Assembly: GCA_910589415.1 (NCBI GenBank)
Contig: OU342632.1
Location: 14,635,507 to 14,699,506 of the forward strand
Length of the DNA stretch: 64,000 bases
Origin: Malachius bipustulatus
Taxonomy: Eukaryota > Arthropoda > Insecta > Coleoptera > Melyridae
Reading direction: 5' to 3'
The notes below the pieces were generated by a model that did no database searches, was not told the origin of the DNA, and saw only the letters and a list, made by a program, of their open reading frames with translations. This document shows positions 25,590 through 37,241 of this stretch, one piece after another; the stretch's first letter is position 1, and the number at the start of each line of letters is the position of its first letter. The position numbers and the translations under genes are program-made.

Positions 25590-26350
25590 AAATTACTAAC
25601 CAACAACGCTGTGGTATTCTGGTGTTTTCTTATTCTATGGTGAAGGTTCGACAACCTTGATTGAGTGTATTGCTTGTCACTTGTCATAGTTGTCATCATA
25701 CTTCTAACCTATATATAGTATTGTAGAGAATAGAAAATGGTTGAATAAAACTGTTAAATGTTAATTCTGTTTTATTTTAAATTAAAATATATTTTAAATG
25801 TGAAAATATATTACAAACGCAGATTTAATTTATTTTTGAGACCCTGTATCGAGACCCTAGAAACGAAGCATTTCCAGAGTTATATGTATACAGGCTGATC
25901 ATTGAAGGGTATGGAACGGCTATTTCTAGGGAACTGTTGCTCCTGGAGCCTTAAAATAGCATGTGAGAGAATGGTAAAGTAACCACGAGAAATTCAATGA
26001 AAATATTTTCAAGATGACCGCACTTTTGGAAATATCAGAAGTTGATACATACTTCGTTATTGTAACGGGGATATCTTATATTATATTACGAGTATTATAT
26101 TTCTAAATTGCCTGATAAAATCGAATATAGGAAGTTTTAGAGTTGCGGAGCTTAAACTGAGTAGCTTATGAGTTATAAATCAACAAGTGAAAATCGCAAT
26201 TTTTAATTTTCAAAGCTCAAGGTATGGGAAAACGATTTACATGTCCCTTTCTTCAACTTTTCATGTTGTAACCTAATAGGTAGTTTAAATTTCCATGCAG
26301 GGTGATACAAATTATCAGATTTTTCATGATTCGAATTAGAAAACTCAAAA
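25590..26350. other. No recognised gene; repeat debris
   Basis: Contains inverted pieces of the dispersed repeat ('gggtgatacaaattatcaga' near 26303). No gene. Confidence 0.45.
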
Positions 26351-26359
26351 AATTCGAGC

Positions 26360-26935
26360 TCTTTTTGCAACATTCTCCATTATTTGAGATTAGTGACAAT
26401 CCTATCAAATTGTCTGCTTCTGTTTGATGTTTTGTATAGTTCTGCTGCAGGAAAATTTATTTCGGCCAAGCTGGCTCAAACCCTCTGTTCTGTTTTCCAA
26501 TAATAGTTTCATTATCTAACAATGTGACCAGAATAAGAGGCGTTCGATCTATTATTTACAGTAGTTGTCAGTAATTCTAGCTCCTTGTTAAGGTTGCCAA
26601 TTCGTAACCCGACCACGGGCTTAATGGTAAAAGAATCCGTCTGGATAGAAACATTTCAAACGTCTCCAGCTTACGGTGGAGAAGCAAGCATAGGACTCCA
26701 ACGCAATAAAATAAAGCAGATCTAAAGAAAACCTTTTTATCTATTAACGTGTACCCAAACCAAGATCGCTCCATGATAGCATTGATCTTAGCTTAAAGGT
26801 AATTTTTCTTGTCATCCCGATTCTAATTTTAACTTCATCACTGGGATTCCATTATTTATCTTTAAGCCGACAACCTAGATATTCCAAGCGTTATCCTCTG
26901 TCTATTTACTGGATATTAATAGCCAACTGAGCGTT
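26360..26935 (-). pseudogene. LINE ORF2 C-terminal fragment
   Basis: Minus-strand frames run YLGYRLKDK, then RIGMTRKITFKLRSMLSWSD, LLYCVGVLCLLLHRKLETFE, MFLSRRILLPLSPW, and near 26420 ELYKTSNRSRQFDRIVTNLK and a stop. This is the same domain order as segment 3 of the LINE at 21.9-25.6 kb (YLGT, L.CYVFPVLLYG.E.WTL, LEAFEMW.YRRIL), but a diverged copy. Confidence 0.65.
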
Positions 26936-28980
26936 ATTGATCCCATGTTATAGGCATAATTAAATTAATTTTACTTAGAAAAAGCTAGCTAAGTCGTCTC
27001 TGATATTTATTTATCTAAAATGAACTGTCGTTGTCATGGATATAACAGCAGATTTGCCTAATTTATGCTTAAAGATTAAATCTGAATATTTTAATCAAGT
27101 GAAAGGGTAAAGCAATTTGTCGTAACTGCTTAGTTGGTAATGGTTTAGATGAAAGTTTTGCTATAGTTTTGAATTTCTCTCCCCTCTCTGTTTTTTCAGT
27201 CGCTGAAACGAATTTGAAGTTTGTTAGCCAAATTTGACCCCGTTGTTTCTTTGGCACTTTTTGCCAAAATTGTGTAATTTTTGCATTTTTTTGTCTAAAT
27301 CTCAGAAAAATAGCAGCGGCAGGGAAGTAATTCCTGATCTACACAGGATGGACTGAACCGTCGATAAACCATCTGAGGTACATTAATTATAAGAAGGTAC
27401 CTTACAAGACCTTACAAAAATAGCTGCATTTACACCAGCATCGCTGCAGCCACACAGCATAGTTTAGGGTGTATCACCAAGTGCAACAGTGTCTTGGGGT
27501 TGAGAAAAACTCCACAACTGGGGTTGGAAACAAGCAAAAAATTGCCGGGAATCGATCACCTCTCTACAAGCCCCTGATCTTCTCGAGTTGCTGCGTCTGG
27601 TGTCATCAAGGTGCGTCAAGATCTGTGTAAAAAAATTAGGCCTCGATTGCACAAACCTGATGTGCGTCAATTATAAGAGATCGTGCAAAAACGAGGCAAT
27701 CGAGACAGATCTCATAAAAACCCTCGAACAGACCCTTATACGTCGAAGTACGGGACGAAATGAGTTTTTTTGTTTTTTCTCTCTCTCTTTGTCTTCTTCT
27801 CCCCGATTATTGAACTGACACTCACACACTTGGAGCATTATTTGAACCTATCTGAAGTAGTTAATATGATTGTATAAGCTGACTCATATCTTTTGTTCAT
27901 CACAGACCCCATAAAAAATAAGACGAATAGATGAACGGACTGAAGAGGATGTGTCACTTCCTTGAAATTAGGCATGTACAACAGTATCTTCAACAGTAAA
28001 TATGTGTACAATACCACTCCCCTCGTCTATAAATAAAACCACTAATTCATCATAATATGCCTATTTTGGCAAATAAATACCAATACATTTTTGTGTAACT
28101 TTTTTGATTTAATTTTATATGTTTCAAGTGGAAAGCCATTACATACTATGTACCATTAAATACTTTTAAAATCGCACCATAAATTAATATTCTACAGGGT
28201 GTTTCAAGAACAAATGGGTCACACTGTATATCTTCTTATCATCTGCTGTTTTGTCCAGATAAGAACTAGAATCTTATTCCTAGTTTTGTATATTTTTATT
28301 TTACTGTGTCTGTTCCTCTTCTCTGCTCGTCCTCCAATTTGCCCAAGAGGTATTGGCATTCTTCTTCTTTCTCATTCAATATATTTTTTTTTGTAAAATT
28401 TTATCTCTGAAATTTCTACGCGATACTTCCAGATCTTCTTTCCAAATAGAAGGTGTTGGACAAGATAAAATAGTGTTGAACTAAAATTCTCGAAAAAAAG
28501 TATGTATATAAAGTTTATTTTTTTGTACATATATTTTTTGAAAATATAAGCAATTTAAAGGAAAATTTGCATTTTCCTTTAAACCTTATCTAAAAAAACT
28601 AAAATATCTCAAAAACTATTGTGTTTTTCATCGTGCATGTTAGGGTTGAATTACTCATTAACTCTTGTTTTATCAGATCTCTGAAGGAATGTCTCCACTT
28701 ACCAATGTATTTTCGCATATTTTATTAAATTAGCTATCTATTTCTATCCTCTTCCATATCACCTTGGATCTGTTATTTTGAATACATAAATATGGGTTTA
28801 TAATTTATTGGTCTCATCCTTCTACAGCAACATTACTGAAGTCTCCAATTACTTTGGAGTGTTCTTCCTGATGTGAATAAAACTTCACCTCTTTCTTGTA
28901 TGTCATGTTCTATGTCTTCTCTAGTCATAGTCTCATCTTGTCTTCATATTTAAGTATATTTTATTTTTAGTTGATTTTAT
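26936..28980. other. No recognised gene
   Basis: 27,300..27,800 is richer in GC than its surroundings and may be an unrecognised transposon or exon; the frame at 27588..27818 has no known motif. A ctacagggtgtttcaagaac MITE end lies at 28194. Confidence 0.4.
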
Positions 28981-28984
28981 TTCA

Positions 28985-29440
28985 ACTTTATTTAATTTTT
29001 GAACTATTGTTACATTTACTGTTTCTGCATGCATCTTTATTGTCATCAATTGACCACTGCGGCGACCCAGCGAATTCTCCAGTTTCTCATTCTTCATCGT
29101 AAACTCCGCAAATTACCCGCTTTCCGAAGAAGACACTGGGTAGGCTATTTACTATTTTCACGTTTATTAGACGACCTCACTTCACTGAACCCACACTTCT
29201 CAATTTTTCTTGTCTCTATAGAATTTCTAGTCTTTCATGTTAGACGTAATGTTACAACTTTCATACTTCCTGGCCAAGATGCTGAATATTCCTTCATCAA
29301 CCTCACTAACCACAAACTCAGTAAGTATATCCTCCACACTTCACCATTTTTCTCTTAAGAGAGCAAATTTTTTATCTGTTCTAAATAATATTTATGTTCT
29401 AGGGTGGTTTTCATTTTGTTTTTGGTATCACCGATAGCTC
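28985..29440 (+). other. Weak transposase-like stretch, unassigned
   Basis: The frame near 29090 reads FRRRHWVGYLLFSR. RRR.WV followed by R is seen in Harbinger-type transposases, but the surrounding residues do not continue the match. Treat it as a hint only. Confidence 0.2.
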
Positions 29441-29756
29441 CTTTGAAATTTTACTCGTACCCAAAGTCCTCTGTTCTGACGGGGACTTTGTGTTAATGGT
29501 TATCAGGCAGTATACCATTTGGGATGGATTATTTTGTGAAAATTTTTTTTTCATGACCGTAAAGACAATATATTTAATGGCACATAATGCCTACAAGAAA
29601 GTATAACTTAATGTGCAAAAATCTCACAATAAAAGAAGACGTCATGTACAGAAAAATTAACTAGAAATAAAAATTGTAGCACCTTCAACTACCTACTTGT
29701 TTCTTTATTGAAAGTACTGTCTTTTAATAAATAGCTAAAATGAGCAAAATAGTAAC

Positions 29757-29985
29757 TAAAAAACAATAATGCTTTCTGAACGACACACTTACTCTAACGG
29801 TATGGTGAAGACAGAGACATCGATGTTTCAATGGTTATTTCCATCTCATCAGTCTGTCACATCACCACCACTAGAGAAGTGTGCCGATCAGAAAGAAAAT
29901 CAAAAGCTTTAAGCAAAATGATTTGTCGGAAACATATTATTTTTTTATTATTAATTTCGTTCAGAAAGCATTATTGTTTTTCAAC
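29757..29985. repeat. MITE with 25-bp inverted repeats
   Basis: Arms AACAATAATGCTTTCTGAAC and complement enclose about 175 bp. The middle has no coding frame of note. Confidence 0.65.
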
Positions 29986-29989
29986 AATC

Positions 29990-31640
29990 GGATTGCTGTA
30001 ATTGATATAATAATTTATTATTATTCAATTTGTTTCATAAAATAGTAACTGTTTATTTGCACAGATTATTCAATTTGTTTCTATTAAAAATTCAACACTG
30101 ACTTAAATTAAGCAATATTTGAGATGGCGAGTCCTACTTTTAAAGTAAGACTATCTTGAAGTATTTCCTTCATATTAGATGACTAATTAGTTAATTGCCT
30201 GTATATTTAACAGTTTATCATGTTTAATCTCATTCAGAATCCACTGGTGCGAACTTCAAAAATAAAAAACCACTTTGTATTGCTAATAAGAATGATTTTA
30301 TGTCGGAGATAAAAAATAAATAATACCTTATGTAACAAATTTAGATTGAAATTACCGAAAGATTAGGTTGTAATTTCGTTCACAAATTTTTCAATTGCTT
30401 AATGGGTATTAAACAAACAAATAGGTGAGTAATGGACACGCTACAGGAGCACGAACCAGGAAAAACCCTAATTAGGATTATTTAAATTTTACAGAGATAT
30501 GGTCGATTAAGAAACAAAACTTAAAATGCGAGATTTAAACATTTATTAAAAAAAAGAAATTTATTTAAAACCAAAAATTTAGAAAACAAATTGGTTTAAG
30601 TCCTAGATTCGAATTTTTATTTTCATTGTGTTCTTTCTCGAAATGACATCAACATACTGTAAAATAATAACGAAAACATACTCGTACATTACCTACTTTA
30701 ATGGATGAGAAAAAAGTATATCTGTCTTTATCTGTTAGCACTTGTGTGTAGGTATATGGATCAGTATTTATTGTCAGGATAAAAATACATGAGAGATGAG
30801 AAAATTCATATCGATATCTAAGCAACATACATCAATGTTTACTTTCCTCGAAATTTTACTAAAGTTCTATAATGGAAAATTCGTTTCTTTTTAGTAACGT
30901 ATACCCTCATATAAGTATCATGTTCGAACATGTTACTACCACTGCAAAAAACATATCGGGAAACATAGCAACTAGGTAGCTATGCAGGGGATACTGTATA
31001 GGGATAACTTTTAGAATTCAAGTTTATTTTAAATTAAATTTTTTTGCGAGTAGCTTAGTCACGTTCGTAAAAACATTACAAAACTTCTGAGATGGATTCT
31101 TATTATCTAATAAAAATAATTAGGTTCATGTGTAAAAATGTACCTTTTTTGATAGCCCAACAAAACCGATGATTTTTTTAAATCGAAAACTGGATAATCC
31201 TTTCTATAATAAAAATAATGTATTTTTCTTAACGGGCGAATAGATTGCTCGAGCCTGCTTCCGGTTCCTCTAGTGCTCTTCTGTCTGAGGTGCGTTTGGC
31301 TCGGATATTTACATAAGTTCTAAAATTGACCTGTTTTTTAGATAATTGCAACACATGAAATAAAGCGATGATTTAGGAGTGGTTTTTCTTCTACTATTAG
31401 ATTAGGAATAAAAAAAAGGAAATAAAAAAGAAAAAAAAATTCCTCATTAGGAACACGACAATTAATACTTGTACATCTAAGATAGAAGTCAGATACACAA
31501 CTAAAAAACTCTATAATAAAAATGGGCATAAAAGAGAAAGCTGAGAGAGAGAATCTCGCTATATGCTGCCTCTAAAAAACTTCTATAAACAAAAGAAGTT
31601 GTTTCTGACTAAAAATCCCTTTTTTAGATTTTAGATATTC
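29990..31640. other. No recognised gene
   Basis: AT-rich; frames are short and featureless. Confidence 0.45.
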
Positions 31641-31950
31641 CGTGAGTGGGTAATTAAGACCCCTCCACTGCGACCGAATTTCTATTGTGGCTCACATCTA
31701 CTAGTCGTGCTACAATAACCCCATAAGGTCAGCCTGTTTGAGGAAGCTGATAATCTTGACTATTGGTAATGTATCCATGTTCTCCGGTGTGAGAAACTTT
31801 GTTCAGAAGGTTTGTTGTCTGTTTTTTTCCAAATCGGGACACTCGCATAGAATGTGTTTTGCTGCTTCACAGGCGGAATGCAGCACTGGTCTCTAAACCC
31901 ATCCTGTGTAAGTAGATGATGATGGGTCAGCTCGCAATACCCAGTAATAC

Positions 31951-33063
31951 CAGGTGAGTCAAATTCGAGCTACACCATTGGGATCTCGGAAAATAGAGCG
32001 GACAGGGACTCGGTTAAATGGGGACAAAGTCGCTAAATTTTATGCTTAATAAGAATCTGAAAAAATGCAGGGTATTTTCAGTCATTGTTGAAATATTCTG
32101 AAAAAACTGAAAAATCAAAATTTTTAATGTGTTGGATTATTTCTTTCCTTGATTCTTTGAATAGCGAATGACACGAAAAAACAATATGGCGGCCATAAGA
32201 AAAACAAAAGTTGACTATGAAAACTCTGCGATCTAGTACTTAGTCCTTGAAAATTTTGGAAATGACAGATAATAGGTTTTGATGACTTATGTAAACCTAC
32301 AAAAACATTAAAATTTATTTTCAATAATAAAAAAGATATGATTGAAATATGAAATCTCCATTTTCAAGTTTTTCAGGATATTTCAGCAACGCCTGAAGTT
32401 TCCATAAATTTTTATTCAGATTCTTAATAAGCATAAAATTGTGCAACTTTTCTCTAATTTATCCCACCGTAAAAAAATCTTTTACCGTTTCCGAGATCCC
32501 AATGGTGAGCATCGAATTGTTAACCACCCTGTATGTCTTATTTTTATTGGAAATTAATAAATTATTTTTTGTAGGTTGACATAAGTCGTCAAAAGCTATC
32601 CATTCGACATGACAAAAAATTTCATTGCCGACTAGATCCCAGAATATTCTAGGATAGCCGACTTTTGTTTTTCTTATTTTTTTATATCGAACGACATAAA
32701 AAAACAATATGGCGCCCATAAGAAAAGCAAAAGTTGACTAAGGGTTAAATACTACGGGATCTAGTCGACTTTGACAACCCTTGTAAGGTCGAATTGATAG
32801 CTTTGACGACTTATGTCAACCTATAATACTAAAAACAATTTATTAATTAATAATAATGAAAAAGTTATGGTCAAAATAAAAAAAATTGATTTTTCAGTTT
32901 TATTCCAGGATATTTCAGCAACGACTGAAAATATCCTGAATTTGTTTCCAAATTCTTATTTAGTATAAAATTTCGCAACTTTGCTCCAATTTAATCGAGT
33001 CCGTATCTCTTCTATATAGTTTCCGATCATTGGGATGATCGAGCTGGAATTTGGCTCACCCTG
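31951..33063. mobile_element. Two related inverted-repeat elements side by side in the LINE
   Basis: The outer ends match (caggtgagtcaaattcgagct at left; the complement, via caccctg, at right). A further end, accaccctgta, sits at about 32525, dividing the stretch in two. Each half carries the dispersed block caatatggcggccataagaa or its variant. The LINE frame resumes on both sides, so the insertion is younger than the LINE. Confidence 0.65.
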
Positions 33064-33748
33064 TGAGCCAGGTATATTAAGGCTTTCAGTTCTTTCCTGT
33101 TAAGTTCCATTTTTTTCCCCTTTTTTTTCGATGTGCCCTGTATAAAGGCTTTCGAATGGTCCAATCTTGGTAAGTTTTGCAAATGCTGGAAGACTTCCCT
33201 CTCAGCCCAGTTGCGAATCCAGATCAGAGTTACTTCGTTACTCCTTACTATATGGCATTCAGAATTCTGACAGTTCCAGACCAACTTGGACTTGCTATGG
33301 TTGTAGCTAAGGGTTTTTAGAGCCGCTCGACTCTCTCAAAAATACCTTTATTGATCTACAATGTATATTTTCCTGCATCTGCGCACAGAGCCTTATAGTA
33401 TAGATTTGGACCTGTAAAGTTATTGTGTAAGGCCCAAGCTCGAGAAGACTCTTTTCATAGAGCCAGAGCTACTTACCCCAGCTCCAGGCCCTGTGAATGT
33501 CTCGGGTTGCGGTTAATCATCTCATATCTGCTGTTAGGAGTTTATTTCTGTTGCCCGTCCACACGTCTCTTCCCGGGAGAAGGACCTTATAAGCAGAGCG
33601 ATCCATGATGGTCTTAGGCGTTACGTCGGAGGGCATACCCAGTTGACTGTTACTTTTCTATGTCATCCAGTAATCTCTGGTTCGCTCTAAGTTATAAGTA
33701 TTTGTCAAGCTTCCTGCCATCAATTACGAGAGTTTTTTGACTATTGTA

Positions 33749-34386
33749 CTAGGTGTCCCAACACTAGTGTCCACCCCCTAAATCGAGCTTAATTTTAAAG
33801 ATAAAAAATTGAAAATTTGAGGATTTGTGTACTTGATATAGGACCACGGAATGGCATAATTAGTTTCATTAAAAAACATTTTTAATATCTTTTTAATAAT
33901 CACCTTTTTCATGAGTCCATACTACGACACTGTCCAGTGCAGGTTCAGTGTGCCGGCTAGCCCAGCAAGAGCCGTCCTTCTATTTATTTGGGCCTTATTT
34001 ACTTTGTCATAAAACTTATTGCACCTACCGTTTTCAGATCATATTGATTATATTGTTCAGATTATATTGTCTACCTGTCATTGCTATATAATTATATTTT
34101 ATTTAATTAAAGCCTTATAATTAGTTTTTTCACATTTCTTTCAAGCGATATTGATTTTATTAATCGATTTCTACGTATGTATTGAAAAAAATTCAATTTT
34201 TTTTTCGACAATTTACCACCATCTTACAGTTTTTTATCGCTAGCGCCCGAACTAAATTTTTTTTAATGAAACTGATTATGCCATTCCGTGGTCCTATATC
34301 AAGTACACAAATCCTCAAAGTTTCAATTTATTATCTTTAAAATTAAGCTCTATTTAGGGGGTGGACACTAGTGTTGGGACACCCGG
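33749..34386. mobile_element. 638-bp MITE, copy B
   Basis: Inverted copy of 7635..8279 with TA on both sides. The shared middle includes the blocks gtgccggctagcccagcaag and catactacgacactgtccag. The left terminus has a small change (CTAGGTGTCCC instead of CCGGGTGTCCC). Confidence 0.85.
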
Positions 34387-35399
34387 TACTTAATATATTA
34401 AAATGTTGTATTTTATGTCCCCTTCAATACCCATTTTGAGTTTTCTGCATTGGTTTTTGGTTTTACAGAAATTTAGTGGTTTCTTAGAGGCTGCGTGAGC
34501 GCCAACAATTTTAAATGCAGAAATTTTCAATTTCTTAAATATTGAATAAATCGAAAACAATGACATATATAAAAAAATTACAAAATACCTTTCTTTTAGT
34601 AAACGACTCAAGCTTCCTTTCTTCTAATAATTATTTTTTGGTATATCCAACGATTAACGAGTTATTGGCGAAAAATATTATTTTTTCACCAAAGCGGTGG
34701 TTTTTTCAGGGAGGGGGACTCGTTACACCGACCAAATTCTTTTTGTGGATTATTGGTACATACTTCCCTAACAAACATTGAAGGAAAATGTCTAGTTTTT
34801 ATGAACTTTGGGTAGGTACCTACATTTTTTACTTTACCGACTGGACTATAAAGCCAGTATATGTGTTTGGATCCAATTCCCCACGTTTTGCAACTGATTA
34901 TTTTACACGTCCACAAGACGAGTTTGGCTCTTTGTATTATTCTTTCTAGTTGGGAGTATAAATAAACTTTTTATCAGAATGACAAAGTCATCAGCATAAT
35001 GGCTGGACGTCGACACTCCATAGTGAGAGAACGGCTAGAAGGTCATCGATGAGAAGGGACCAGACCACAAAGGGGCCTAAAGTTGATACCCCCCTCCCTA
35101 TTGAGGTCGTTATATTTCTGCTTCCAAGCATATTGCGGATCCAGCCACTTACGACTGGTAGGATCCCTCTTGAGACAACTGCCTTATAGCGGGATTCTGG
35201 TAGTGCGTTGTTAAACGTTCCTTCCATATAGAGGAAGTCTCTTTTTGGTCGAGAGATCTCACTCTACTCTCTCGTGATCTTGCTCACAAGATTGTTGAGA
35301 GTAAGGTCGGTTGAATTTCCAGTTTGGCAGGCATACTGATCCGCCATTCCGTGGGCGATTATGCACACCATATACTTGCTTAGAGTGTACGGCACTCTA

Positions 35400-35950
35400 A
35401 GCAATATCTTCATATTATTTATACATCGGATCCCAAACCAAACCATAAATCAAGCCATGACTTAACTGATCTAACTAGTGTACAATACAAAGTCCTAAAA
35501 GCTTCCAAGCTGGAAAAGCCTTTACTTCTCCTAAATAAAACCTCCAACATTGCAACGGCTTGAAAATCCCCCCAAATAGCCCTCCAAATCTTTGATCGAC
35601 TCACCACAGAGATTTAAGATAACAAAATCAATTGTGTAGTTAACAGACAGATATTGTTTCTTAGATAAGAAACTCATCATTTACGCTTTAGGATGCTTAT
35701 CCATAGACTCATAGAGTATCTAAATCTGCATAAAGCGACAAACAGTCGTAAGCTCCGGTAATGTGACTGAAAACCTTCAGATCGTCCGCAAACCCACACT
35801 ATATTAAAGTAACAAAGACAAAAAATATATAGATAGATAAATTGAATAAGAAAGGTCCAAGATTTGAGGCTCGTGGAACTCTTGAAGTTGTGCTATAGAT
35901 CTTGTAGTGTAGGATATAATACAATACCTACTCGTATAATACGTAAGCCG
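35400..35950 (-). pseudogene. Second LINE fragment (CR1/Jockey-like RT)
   Basis: Minus strand: SRVPRASNLGPFLFNL, then CGFADDLKVFSHITGAYDCL (the FADD catalytic motif), and finally RRSKGFSSLEAFRTLYCTLV, which is the usual thumb region. It abuts the other LINE at about 35,330-35,400, one having inserted into or beside the other. Stops and shifts throughout. Confidence 0.72.
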
Positions 35951-37170
35951 GAAAGGATGCTGGAGTTTAGGCATTGTAAAGTTACAGGGTATGAAGTATA
36001 GTCGTGTTTTCTAGCCTACCATCACTAAAAAATACCTTACAATGTTTCTAAGGATCCATACTGTTCTCATGAAAAGTAACTGTGGAAAAAAATTCTTTCT
36101 ATGTGATGAGATTTCACAAAAAGATTTGTCAACCACAATTATTATTATCATACTTAATTAAGTAGTAGGAGTAAAATTTTTATGTTTTGCATATAGTTTC
36201 ATCTCTAGAAAACCTTTCAATTTAAAGAGAAACTTCCAATTACTCGCAAAAAAAATATGTTATAGCTTTGCTGATATATTTTTGTACATATTGGATAGGT
36301 AAGCGAAGGTAAAAGTGTTTTTCTTCAAAGACAACAGAGTTATGTTTCACAATCATTTCTTTATTCGATCCATTATGTTCCTTTCAGAATATGCAATTAA
36401 AAATAAAATCAACGGATTCAGTGGATAGAAAAATTTCACATATTTAGTTACTTTCATAATAATTATTTTAATACTTTTTTTATGTTCACCAACGAGCGTT
36501 CATAAATAATGCTCATATGGATAACAAGATAATCCAAAGAATTATCACTTATTATAGTAACATGATTAGCGTTTCCTTATTTAAAAGGTTGAATTATTAG
36601 AGGCCCAATTACGTCAATTGTTGGTAGCTTTGATTTACCTTATGCATTTGCAGTGTGTGTACTAATTCCTGTGTAAATTAAACTGAATGAGAACAATAAC
36701 ATACATTCATAAGGACGAAGACGAAGGACGTGAACATGAAATGCAGTCGAATGGATAATCTTCAACCTAGTTCCCATAAGTCAGGTTGAAACTATGTTTA
36801 TTAAAACAATGTCAATATATTACTTACAGATATTTCATAGAAACCTTCATAGAAAGATACTTTTAATAGTTTTCTAAGAATGGAGTATTAAGAGGCGATT
36901 TTAGGCAAACAAAAATTTATCAGCTATTTATTTGTATTTACATTTATTTATTTTACATATTCATTATCAGCACTTATAGCATTTTATAAACTGGCTTTTG
37001 AATTATTTGAAGACCGAGTTCAAAAGAAAAAGATTCAAAGATAGAAAATTGATTTGAATATCAAGTTTAATGCTGCATGGTGTTCAAATACTATAGGTTA
37101 CATAAATTTATATTCAAAAAGTTTTCTTTACAATAATAATAATTAAGTTGTGGATCTACTAAGATAAGGT
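35951..37170. other. No recognised gene
   Basis: AT-rich flank downstream of OBP gene 1; no convincing frame. Confidence 0.45.
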
Positions 37171-37174
37171 ATTT

Positions 37175-37180
37175 TTTATT
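37175..37180 (-). terminator. Polyadenylation signal, OBP gene 1
   Basis: AATAAA on the minus strand, 62 bases past the stop codon of gene 1. This is the first canonical signal after the stop and gives a short 3' UTR. Confidence 0.6.
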
Positions 37181-37241
37181 TGAAATACACCTTTATCCTA
37201 AAAAAGAGAACTTCTAGTTTCGCAGATCATCTTGAAGAAAA

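Larger units (their letters stand above)
31641..35330 (-). pseudogene. Jockey/R1-type LINE, minus strand, split by nested insertions
   Basis: Read on the minus strand: 35330..34985 gives the RT (ADQYACQTGNSTDLTLNNLV, SIWKE-like, VSRGILPVVSGWIRNMLGSR, then a HYADDFVILI catalytic motif after a frameshift). 34930..34690 gives CKIISCKTWGIGSKHIYWLY. 33745..33064 gives RNase H residues (NEVTLIWI) and a LNRKELKALI block. 31950..31641 gives the C-terminus (CELTHHHL, EAAKHILCECPDL). The copy is interrupted by a 638-bp MITE (33749..34386) and by a double insertion (31951..33063). Frameshifts are frequent, so it is dead. Confidence 0.75.

Noticed and set aside
28985..29440. Harbinger transposase
   Set aside because: Only RRRHWV fits; no DDE residues or terminal repeats were found.
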